6,234 nucleotides of DNA from Clostridiales bacterium. Its GTDB lineage: Bacteria > Bacillota > Clostridia > Lachnospirales > CAG-274. The position numbers and the translations under genes were made by a program. The stretch's first letter is position 1. Each line of letters begins with the position of its first letter. The stretch spans positions 1 through 6,234 of the forward strand of contig JAJQCI010000141.1 in NCBI GenBank assembly GCA_021202835.1. The letters run 5' to 3'. Of this stretch, positions 1 to 6,234 are shown one piece after another. A model generated the notes under the pieces. That model was not told the DNA's origin. It did no database searches and saw only the letters and a program-made list of their open reading frames with translations.

Positions 1-12
1 GAGGGGAAAATT

Positions 13-3000
13 ATGGATGACAAATGCAGCGTTTCAAAGAAAAACTTCGGCAAAATTACGGCTTTTTTCTTATGTGCATTCATCATAACGGCATATATGT
101 CTGCACTAAGTACAGAAGCTTCGACCTACAGCGGCTCCTGCGGCACTTCTTTGAGCTGGAAGCTTGACACATCCACAGGTGTTCTTACAATAAGCGGAAC
201 AGGCGGTATGACAGACTATACCTACAGCACTCACGCCCCATGGTATAATTACAGAACCTATATAACCTCTGTAATAATCGAAAGCGGAGCGACATCAATA
301 GGCAATTATGCTTTTACAAGCTGTGACAGAATAACCTCTGCTTCAATACCCGATACGGTGGTTACTATAGGTGAGGAGGCCTTTAGAAGCGTAACTCAGC
401 TGGGAACCATAGTTATACCGGAAGGGGTTGAAACAATAGGGAGCTATGCTTTTAATTTAAGCGGTTTATATGATATATCGCTGCCGAGTACTTTAAAATC
501 CATAGGGTCATATGCTTTTTCAAACACAGGCTTAGTGTCTGTGGTTTTGCCCGAGGGAATAACGGAAATAGCCCAGGGCACATTTAACTACTGCGGACTG
601 CTTCAAGGTCTTTTGATTCCTTCTACGGTAACCTCTATAGGCGGCTCTGCCTTTTACGGCTGCAGCAGTCTTACAACTGCGGTTATTCCGTCTTACATAG
701 AGACTATAGAGGCGTCTGCTTTTTACAGCTCAGGGCTTACAAGTCTTACAATATTGAACGGTGTAAAATCAATTGGAAGCAGTGCTTTCGGAAATTGTTC
801 CGGGCTTACAAGTGTTACTATACCTGCCAGTGTCGAATCAATAGGCAGTCAGAATATTTTTCGAAGCTGTTCAAATTTGACAAACATATCTGTAAGTTCA
901 TCAAACAATTATTACAGCTCATCCGGCGGTGTCCTTTTTAATAAGGACTATACGGAGATTTTATCTTATCCTGAAGGGAAAAACGGTTCAAGCTATCAAA
1001 TACCTTCGGGAGTTGAAACCATAGGTGCATATTCTTTTTGCAACTGTACACAGCTGAACAGCATAACTCTGCCAAGCAGCTTAAAAACCATTGAAAACAG
1101 TGCTTTTTACAGCTGTACAGGGTTAACCGGCATAACATTTCCTAAAAGCTTAACATATATAGACTTTTCTGCATTCAGCAGCTGTAAGGGTCTTACAAGT
1201 GTAACAATACCTGACAGTGTGGAATATATGGGGGACAGTGTATTTTATTACTGCACAAATCTGTCATCTGTTTCATTGGGAGAGGGCCTGTATTATATCG
1301 GTAATAATGTGTTTTACAATACGGCATATTATAATGATTCTTCCAACTGGGACGAAGACGGAGTTCTTTACATAGACAAATGTTTAATAGCCGCAAACAG
1401 CAGCTTTACAACCACAAGCTACAGCGTAAAAAGAGGCACAATATGCATAGGCGCATATGCATTCAGCCAAAAAACGGCTCTGGAAAGCGTTGTTCTGCCC
1501 AACAGCATAATCGGTATAGGTGACTATGCTTTTAACAGATGTACGGCTCTGACTGAAATAAGCATAGGGCAAAATGTTGTTTATGTTGGTTTATTTGCTT
1601 TTTTCTATTGCCAGAACCTGACAGAAATATCACTGCCTAAAACAGTAACGGCCATAGGAGGCTGGGCGTTTGCCTATTGTTATGGTCTGACAAGCTTTGT
1701 AATACCGGAGAATACGACAAGTCTCGGTGTAGATGCATTTTACTGGTGTCACGCTATGACGACGGTAGTCATCCCCAAGACAGTGACAACAATAGGCCAG
1801 TATACATTTGACGGCTGTTCAAAGCTGAGATATGTTTACTACAGCGGAACCAAGGAAGACTGGGAAAATGTTACAATAGAATCTCATAATGAATATCTTA
1901 CAAAACGCAGCATAAATTATAACTATGTTTATGAATACAATGCTGCTCCTGATGAAATAGGCGAAACCTATGCCGACGAATATATGATTGACCAGGTTGA
2001 AAAATATACATCTTCAGAGGACGTTGCCCAGTTTATAAGCCTGGCGCAAAGTGTAGGGCAGGGTAATATGAGCATTGAGGAATATTTCAGACGCTTAAAC
2101 GAGCTTTTTGCCAACTACGGAATAACCGACGTTCAAGAGGGAATAAGCTATCTGACAAATGCAAGTGAATACAGACACAGCTATTTGATGCTGACAACAA
2201 ATGAGGTATACTGTGCCTACAACTGGTATTACTGGCTTAACACAACCACAAAGGGGCAGATAGCCAGAGGTCTTTTGTGGGCTGACGGTCTGCTTCTTAA
2301 CGGCGAGGTGTTTGACTATTTGGATGTAAGCACCTATGTTAAGGATGACTATCCCGGGGTTGAGAAAAATAAAGCTTTGCTTAAGAAAATTCTCGAATCC
2401 GACGATTCTGCTTCATATACTGCGGCAGATGTTGTAAACGACACCTTCAAATATTCAAAAAAGCTGGCGTCAAATCTTCAGAAATTTATGAATCTTAACG
2501 ATATTGTTCAGGATGCGGAAATAACAGCCATAATGAACAGCCTTAACAAGGGTGTATCAAAGGATGCAGCGGACGCTCTCGGCAAAAACTGGGCTGAAAA
2601 CGTGGCAAAGCAGGTCACCCTTGACAAAAAGACGTCGGTTTATTTTGACGGAACGACTTTTTCAAAGGCTCTCGGCTATTCTTCAAAAATATTGGAGTTT
2701 GCCGGAACTACGGCAAGTGATATTATAGATATAATAAATTTAAGCAATGATATAGAAACATATCAAAATTATGAAAAATTTTTGACGACAATAGCCAATA
2801 ATACAAGCGTATCCTTTGCAATGAGAGTGGCTGCTTATGATCTTCTTGATGACATAAAAACAGGTTATTTTGAAAAGGTTTATTATTTGATTTCAGATAT
2901 TATAAAAACAGGTGTGAACACTATTTATATTGATAAAGGTGTTCTCGAAACGCTTTTGACTGAAAACGGAGCCTCCGGTATTTATGACCTTGCAAACGGA

Positions 3001-4569
3001 GCCGCTTCAACAATAAAACTGGCTACATTTATATCAAATCTTGTTGTAGATACGGGAAGCTGGGTAAAGGAAGCAGCCTATACACAAGGATATGCCGAGC
3101 TGGCGGCTTTATACTGCAATATTCTTGAGGAAGACAAGCAGGCCTTTCTTGCAGATAAGTCTGCGGATAATGCATGGCAGTTCTTCGAGGACTATACAAT
3201 ATTATGGATGCTTAGGTCAGGCGGAGAAAAGCAGTATTTGTCTCTTAACACCGTTAAACAGTATGGCGGAATTTGGACAACTTATCTGAAAGACTACAGC
3301 CTTAAAGAGGATGTTGTTAACGACAATCTTGATCTTCTTGATAAATACAGGTTTGAGATTTCCGAAACTATTCAGATTCCCTCATCGGTTCAGTATTTCT
3401 CAAAGGCTGTTATGAACTGCCCTGTTAATGTTTATGTTTATACAGAGGGCGGTGAGCTTGTGGCAGAGCTTATTGACGGTGTGGAAAGCGATATTACAAA
3501 CGAATACGGCAGGTTTGCCGTTGTGAAGCAGTCATACAGCGGAGAGTATTCTAAGATTATTTGTCAGAGTACAAGTGACAGGCTTGTTATAAAGGCGGAA
3601 GCGGTTGACGAGGGCTTGGTTGACTATCAATATACCGATACGGATTCAACAAGCGTTTTGACTTTTGACAAGGTTGAGGTTGAAACAGGAGCCGTTATTG
3701 AAATTGCCGACAGCAGCTATACAATCGACGCCGACAATGACGGCGAAGCCGATGTTTCCGGTGATCTGCTTGAAAAGGACAGCGCCGAATATGTAAAGGT
3801 TGAGGGAATAGCCTTAGGTGCTGACAGTGTAGAGATTTGTCAGGGCGGAGCAAAGACGATAAGTCTTGCAGTAATGCCGTCTAATGCTACGAATACGGCT
3901 GTTGACTGGGTATCAGCCGACACAGGCGTTGCAGCGGTTAAAAACGGTGTTGTTTACGGAGTTTCAGCAGGTGAAACGACGATTTATGTTAAGCCCACCG
4001 ACGGCGACGACATATGTGAAGAAATTTCCGTAACCGTTAAGCCGCTGACAGGCATCTGCGGAGACAATGCAGAGTGGACGGTTTCGGGAAGTGCACTTGT
4101 AATAAGCGGCACCGGAGCTGTTGATGACTTTGAAAGGGACAGCGCCGAGTGGCTCAGCTATAAGGATTTGTTTGACACTGTATATGTGGCAGAGGGCATA
4201 ACGGCCATAGGCGAAAACGCTTTTTACGGCTGTGAGAGCCTGAAAACGGCTGTTGTTCCGAGAAGTGTCGAAAGCACAGCCGACACGGCATTTACGGGCT
4301 GCACCGGAATTAAAGAGGTTTACTGCTATAAGGATTCCGGAGCGGATGACAGTTCACTTTACAGTGCTTCCGAAACGGCGGTTATATATTATATAGGCGA
4401 TGTTGACTTTGACAAGGATGTTGACAGAGCCGACGGGGCGCTGATGCTTAAAATTGCCGCCGAAATCAGCTTAGGCGAGGGCATAAGCGATTATATTTTG
4501 GACTATAGCTATGACGGAAAGTTCAACATTTTGGATTCAGCCGCCGTTATGAAGGATATAACAACATAA
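13..4569 (+). CDS. Secreted BspA-type leucine-rich-repeat protein with BIG2 and C-terminal dockerin-like domains
   Basis: This is a 1518-residue exported protein, probably for surface adhesion or binding; its ligand is unknown. The start is ATG at 13, with GAGGGG at 1-6 as ribosome binding site. Residues 1-36 form a signal peptide: K9/K10/K14, a hydrophobic core at about 15-32, and likely cleavage after TEA (34-36). Residues 37-83 are a cap containing VLTISGTGGMTDY. Residues 84-604 hold about 19 LRR_5 repeats of roughly 23 residues, in the pattern LTSVTIPxSVxSIGxxAFxxC. The array closes with YYSGTKEDW (609-617), a usual end of such arrays. Residues about 651-1115 are helix-rich and unrecognised. 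Residues about 1117-1255 are beta-rich, with CPVNVYVYTEGGELVAEL and a DADNDG loop (1239-1244). BIG2 covers about 1261-1345. A second cap plus about two LRR units occupy 1346-1455. A dockerin-like pair of calcium loops follows: D1463/D1465/D1467/D1474 and D1497/S1499/D1501/D1508. No LPXTG, SLH or C-terminal membrane anchor is visible, so cohesin binding is the likely route of display (inference). The architecture is clear; the biological role is not. Confidence 0.93.
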   Translation: MDDKCSVSKKNFGKITAFFLCAFIITAYMSALSTEASTYSGSCGTSLSWKLDTSTGVLTISGTGGMTDYTYSTHAPWYNYRTYITSVIIESGATSIGNYAFTSCDRITSASIPDTVVTIGEEAFRSVTQLGTIVIPEGVETIGSYAFNLSGLYDISLPSTLKSIGSYAFSNTGLVSVVLPEGITEIAQGTFNYCGLLQGLLIPSTVTSIGGSAFYGCSSLTTAVIPSYIETIEASAFYSSGLTSLTILNGVKSIGSSAFGNCSGLTSVTIPASVESIGSQNIFRSCSNLTNISVSSSNNYYSSSGGVLFNKDYTEILSYPEGKNGSSYQIPSGVETIGAYSFCNCTQLNSITLPSSLKTIENSAFYSCTGLTGITFPKSLTYIDFSAFSSCKGLTSVTIPDSVEYMGDSVFYYCTNLSSVSLGEGLYYIGNNVFYNTAYYNDSSNWDEDGVLYIDKCLIAANSSFTTTSYSVKRGTICIGAYAFSQKTALESVVLPNSIIGIGDYAFNRCTALTEISIGQNVVYVGLFAFFYCQNLTEISLPKTVTAIGGWAFAYCYGLTSFVIPENTTSLGVDAFYWCHAMTTVVIPKTVTTIGQYTFDGCSKLRYVYYSGTKEDWENVTIESHNEYLTKRSINYNYVYEYNAAPDEIGETYADEYMIDQVEKYTSSEDVAQFISLAQSVGQGNMSIEEYFRRLNELFANYGITDVQEGISYLTNASEYRHSYLMLTTNEVYCAYNWYYWLNTTTKGQIARGLLWADGLLLNGEVFDYLDVSTYVKDDYPGVEKNKALLKKILESDDSASYTAADVVNDTFKYSKKLASNLQKFMNLNDIVQDAEITAIMNSLNKGVSKDAADALGKNWAENVAKQVTLDKKTSVYFDGTTFSKALGYSSKILEFAGTTASDIIDIINLSNDIETYQNYEKFLTTIANNTSVSFAMRVAAYDLLDDIKTGYFEKVYYLISDIIKTGVNTIYIDKGVLETLLTENGASGIYDLANGAASTIKLATFISNLVVDTGSWVKEAAYTQGYAELAALYCNILEEDKQAFLADKSADNAWQFFEDYTILWMLRSGGEKQYLSLNTVKQYGGIWTTYLKDYSLKEDVVNDNLDLLDKYRFEISETIQIPSSVQYFSKAVMNCPVNVYVYTEGGELVAELIDGVESDITNEYGRFAVVKQSYSGEYSKIICQSTSDRLVIKAEAVDEGLVDYQYTDTDSTSVLTFDKVEVETGAVIEIADSSYTIDADNDGEADVSGDLLEKDSAEYVKVEGIALGADSVEICQGGAKTISLAVMPSNATNTAVDWVSADTGVAAVKNGVVYGVSAGETTIYVKPTDGDDICEEISVTVKPLTGICGDNAEWTVSGSALVISGTGAVDDFERDSAEWLSYKDLFDTVYVAEGITAIGENAFYGCESLKTAVVPRSVESTADTAFTGCTGIKEVYCYKDSGADDSSLYSASETAVIYYIGDVDFDKDVDRADGALMLKIAAEISLGEGISDYILDYSYDGKFNILDSAAVMKDITT
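262..1887 (+). repeat. LRR_5 (BspA-type) repeat array inside the large secreted protein
   Basis: About 19 units of 22-24 codons (roughly 69 bases), plus a closing cap, make up residues 84-625. Each unit carries a beta-strand L-T-x-V-x-I-P, then a V-x-S/T-I-G turn, then an A-F-x-x-C segment. Two units contain longer inserts of similar shape: residues about 290-330 (GVLFNKDYTEILSYP) and about 437-470 (GVLYIDKCLIAA). Such GVL inserts are common in this repeat family. DNA identity between units is mostly diverged, but some pairs remain close: 805-838 and 1192-1225 differ at only 4 of 34 positions. The array should fold as a continuous solenoid. Repeat boundaries are approximate. Confidence 0.9.
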
Positions 4570-4577
4570 ACCATAAC

Positions 4578-4615
4578 AAAACAGCCGGTTTCTGCTTCGG
4601 GAAACCGGCTGTTTT
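4578..4615. terminator. Bidirectional Rho-independent terminator between convergent genes
   Basis: A perfect 15-bp inverted repeat has its left arm at 4578-4592 (aaaacagccggtttc) and right arm at 4601-4615 (gaaaccggctgtttt), with an 8-base loop, tgcttcgg. The GC-rich core is flanked by A runs on the left and T runs on the right, so each strand's transcript ends the stem with UUUU. It begins 8 bases after the stop of the LRR protein and lies 13 bases beyond the stop of the minus-strand flavoprotein gene, so it can serve both. The T tract is short and lies within the stem in both directions, so its efficiency cannot be judged by eye. Confidence 0.87.
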
Positions 4616-4628
4616 AAACTGTTTCAAA

Positions 4629-5252
4629 TCAGTGTATGAAGCCCATAGATGTTTTGGGGTCTTTTTCGGGCAGGGGGATGTTTTTTCCTTCCTGAAGAAC
4701 CTTTAAAAGCCATGCCATATCCTTTGCGGCATAGCGCATAGTCTGCATGCCCTCCAAATCCTCCGTTACCTCACCGGGCTGACGGCCGTAAGCGGCCCCC
4801 CAATACTGATAGGGCGGCATAATCATTCCGGCGATAATTAAATAGTTACAAAGCTGGTGGAATGTGTCGGAGCCGCCGGTTCTTCTTGCAACGGCAAAGG
4901 CCGCACCTACTTTATATTTGAAATGGCCTGCGCTTGTGTAAAAAACTCTGTCCAAAAAGGCCTTCATTCCGCCGGCGATACCGCTGTAATATACCGGAGA
5001 GCCTATTATGATTCCGTCGGCCTCTCTCATTTTTGCGGCCGCTTCGTTTACTATGTCGTCTCTGTAGATGCAGAGGCCGTCTTCTGTTTTGGAACAGCCG
5101 CCGCAGCCTGTACAACCGTGTTTTACCTCTGCCCCTATATGTAAAATTTCAACCTCTATGCCTGCGGCCTTGAGCTCTTCGGCCATTGCGGAAAGAACCG
5201 CAGCCGTGTTTCCGTCCCTTTTGGGGCTTCCGTTTATACCCATAACTTTCAT
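4629..5252 (-). CDS. Flavodoxin-fold NAD(P)H-dependent FMN oxidoreductase, iron-sulfur flavoprotein type
   Basis: This 207-residue protein is a probable cytosolic FMN-binding redox protein of the NADPH-dependent FMN reductase / iron-sulfur flavoprotein family. The start MKVMGINGSPKRDGNT carries the family's phosphate-binding loop (G8-S-P-x3-G-N-T16). A second flavin-contact motif, GSPVYYSGIAGGMKAFLDR, lies at 84-102. A compact cysteine motif C47-x2-C50-x2-C53-x7-C61 matches the CX2CX2CX4-7C spacing described for archaeal Isf, which binds a 4Fe-4S cluster. ARRTGG (122-127) and the C-terminal DMAWLLKVLQ helix are typical of family members. The start is well supported: AGGAGG at 5261-5266 sits 8 bases before the ATG. 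The gene follows lgt by 23 bases on the same strand, so co-transcription is likely, and it ends at the shared terminator. The electron donor and acceptor cannot be told from the sequence. Many homologues keep only some of these cysteines; whether a cluster is present here is inferred. Confidence 0.9.
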   Translation of the reverse strand: MKVMGINGSPKRDGNTAAVLSAMAEELKAAGIEVEILHIGAEVKHGCTGCGGCSKTEDGLCIYRDDIVNEAAAKMREADGIIIGSPVYYSGIAGGMKAFLDRVFYTSAGHFKYKVGAAFAVARRTGGSDTFHQLCNYLIIAGMIMPPYQYWGAAYGRQPGEVTEDLEGMQTMRYAAKDMAWLLKVLQEGKNIPLPEKDPKTSMGFIH

Positions 5253-5275
5253 TTTGATAACCTCCTGTTTTTTAT

Positions 5276-6145
5276 TTATTGTGAATTGCTTTTTGTTTTT
5301 ATTAATATTATGATTCCTGCGGCAATCATTATTACGGAAAGGGCCATCGACACGGGAAGGCCCAAAAATTTAAGCTGGTCGGTTCTCAGGGCTTCTATCC
5401 AAAATCTGCCTGCACCGTAACCTATAAGATATACTGCTGAGAGAAGGCCTTTTTTTTCGCCGCCGAATTTAAGAATTATTGTTAAAACGATAAACAGGCC
5501 AAGGCTCCAAAGGCTTTCATATAAAAAAGTGGGGTGAACCTGAACGTAAGAAGTGCCGTTATAATCTATTAAAGGGAGAATGGAGCCGTTGTAGGTTATG
5601 CTTTCGCTTCCCTTTATAACAGAGCCCACCGACTTTATCTGGTCGGCCTTAAGTCTCATAGCAAACAGCCCCTCGGCGGCTTTGCCGAAGGCCTCACGGT
5701 TGAAAAAATTGCCCCATCTGCCTATGGACTGACCCAGAGCAAGACCTCTGACACAGGTATCGGAGAATTTAAGAAAGCTTACTTTTTTTATTCGTGTAAA
5801 AACCACGACAGTCAGAATACCGGCCAAAATTCCGCCGTATATTTGAAGGCCGCCGTTTCTGAAGCCGAAAAAGTCGAGCAGAGAAGAATTTTCGTCAAAA
5901 ATGAGATATCCCAGTCTTGCGCCGCAGAGAGAAACTATTACCCCCGGAAAAACAAAATCATTGTAAAGCTCCGGGTTTTGGCCCGTGGCTTTGGCCTGGG
6001 CTGCAACGGTTAAATATCCTGCCAAAAGGGCAAGAGCTATGCATATGCCGTAGCAGTATATATCAAAGCCGCTTATTGAAACGGCCACAGTGGGCACGGT
6101 GTTAAATTTTATTCCCAACTTATAAAACCAGATATCAGGGTTCAT
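5276..6145 (-). CDS. lgt: Prolipoprotein diacylglyceryl transferase (Lgt)
   Basis: Lgt is an integral membrane enzyme that moves a diacylglyceryl group from phosphatidylglycerol onto the lipobox cysteine of prelipoproteins, the first step of lipoprotein maturation. With the ATG at 6145 the protein has 289 residues, a normal length for the family. It carries the signature GRWGNFFNREAFG at 142-154, with R143, N146, E151 and G154 falling at the same numbers as the E. coli essential residues. HPTFLYES is at 204-211. The C-terminal Y243-x3-R247-x3-E251 matches E. coli Y235/R239/E243. Several hydrophobic segments (about 28-48, 64-83, 100-118, 213-226, 262-282) fit the multi-pass topology. The position equivalent to E. 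coli H103 is Y103, in the context GGLQIYGG. The frame is open upstream to a TTG at 6199, but that start lacks a ribosome binding site and would add a basic 18-residue leader, so 6145 is preferred. The flavoprotein gene follows 23 bases downstream. Confidence 0.96.
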   Translation of the reverse strand: MNPDIWFYKLGIKFNTVPTVAVSISGFDIYCYGICIALALLAGYLTVAAQAKATGQNPELYNDFVFPGVIVSLCGARLGYLIFDENSSLLDFFGFRNGGLQIYGGILAGILTVVVFTRIKKVSFLKFSDTCVRGLALGQSIGRWGNFFNREAFGKAAEGLFAMRLKADQIKSVGSVIKGSESITYNGSILPLIDYNGTSYVQVHPTFLYESLWSLGLFIVLTIILKFGGEKKGLLSAVYLIGYGAGRFWIEALRTDQLKFLGLPVSMALSVIMIAAGIIILIKTKSNSQ

Positions 6146-6149
6146 ATGT

Positions 6150-6155
6150 CTCCTT
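6150..6155 (-). promoter_or_regulatory. Ribosome binding site that sets the lgt start
   Basis: Read on the minus strand this is AAGGAG, within aaaaaggagacatATG. It lies 4 bases from the ATG at 6145, slightly short spacing but a strong match. No comparable site precedes the TTG at 6199, which directly follows an in-frame TAG. This favours the 289-residue Lgt over the 307-residue extension. Confidence 0.75.
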
Positions 6156-6185
6156 TTTCTTTTATATGTAAGGGCGGAAAGCCCC

Positions 6186-6233
6186 TTAAACAGGCTCAAC
6201 TATGCTTAAGGCAAGGTTATCCTCGGAAAAAGC
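6186..6233 (-). CDS. Possible C-terminal tail of an upstream gene (partial)
   Basis: On the minus strand, one frame entering from the right edge stays open for 15 codons, reading AFSEDNLALSIVEPV, then stops at TAA (6188-6186). The other two frames entering from the edge stop earlier (TAA after 5 codons, TAA after 8 codons). The stop lies 40 bases before the lgt ATG, a spacing consistent with an operon. The peptide is too short to identify and could simply be chance openness; no function is assigned. Confidence 0.3.
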   Translation of the reverse strand, partial: AFSEDNLALSIVEPV

Positions 6234-6234
6234 A

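Noticed and set aside
130..144. Lipobox-like cysteine C43 after the signal peptide, which would make the LRR protein an Lgt substrate
   Set aside because: The residues before C43 are S-G-S with no L/V/I at -3, the cysteine lies beyond the likely cleavage site, and the same cysteine recurs in the C-terminal copy of the cap (GICG), so it belongs to the module rather than a lipobox. C21 in the hydrophobic core (FFLC) also does not fit.
938..1572. Three minus-strand open frames opposite the LRR array
   Set aside because: Their similar Y-S-C-K-K type peptides are explained by reverse reading of the LRR repeats (AFYSC codons), so they are shadows of the repeat coding sequence.
262..1887. Regularly spaced repeats as a possible CRISPR array
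   Set aside because: The units are diverged, have a period of about 69 bases in frame with codons, contain no spacer-like unique blocks, and translate into LRR_5 units.
4857..5313. Plus-strand open frames (4857-5144 and 5068-5313) antisense to the flavoprotein gene
   Set aside because: They are fully or mostly antisense to a well-supported conserved gene, have no ribosome binding site I can see, and their translations are cysteine- and serine-rich with no recognisable domain.
6170..6187. Hairpin upstream of lgt as a Rho-independent terminator
   Set aside because: The stem is only about 5 bp with a large or bulged loop, and the following minus-strand sequence (acatataaaag) has no T run.
6146..6199. 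Eighteen-residue N-terminal extension of Lgt from a TTG start at 6199
   Set aside because: It lacks a ribosome binding site, directly follows an in-frame TAG, adds a basic leader (YKRKRRH) not usual in Lgt, and would shift residue numbering that otherwise lines up with E. coli Lgt.

Overview
The window looks like a piece of a chromosome from a gut- or rumen-type member of the class Clostridia (Bacillota). The evidence is moderate to low GC, heavy use of ATA for isoleucine, strong AGGAGG-type ribosome binding sites, and a huge secreted BspA-type leucine-rich-repeat protein with a bacterial Ig-like (BIG2) domain and a C-terminal dockerin-like module. The species cannot be named from this sequence alone. 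Nothing indicates a phage, a transposon or CRISPR.

Layout. The plus strand is filled from 13 to 4569 by one 1518-residue exported protein. In order it has a signal peptide, an N-terminal cap, about 19 LRR_5 repeats, a roughly 465-residue helical region I do not recognise, a beta-rich linker with a DxDxDG calcium-type loop, a BIG2 domain, a short second copy of the cap-plus-LRR module, and a dockerin-like pair of calcium loops at the extreme C-terminus. A perfect 15-bp hairpin (4578-4615) separates it from a convergent minus-strand gene pair and probably terminates transcription from both sides. The minus-strand pair, read from right to left, is lgt (prolipoprotein diacylglyceryl transferase; start best placed at 6145) and, 23 bases downstream, a 207-residue FMN-dependent flavoprotein with a compact four-cysteine motif. 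A possible C-terminal tail of another minus-strand gene lies at the right edge (6186-6233). There is no gene-free stretch longer than 300 bases.

How the parts relate. The LRR protein is likely an extracellular adhesion, recognition or scaffold-borne protein, displayed by dockerin-cohesin pairing, since no LPXTG, SLH or other anchor is seen. Lgt is a housekeeping membrane enzyme of lipoprotein maturation, and the flavoprotein is a cytosolic redox protein. The two minus-strand genes look co-transcribed, but no functional link between them, or with the LRR protein, can be read from the sequence. The least explained part of the window is the helical middle of the LRR protein.
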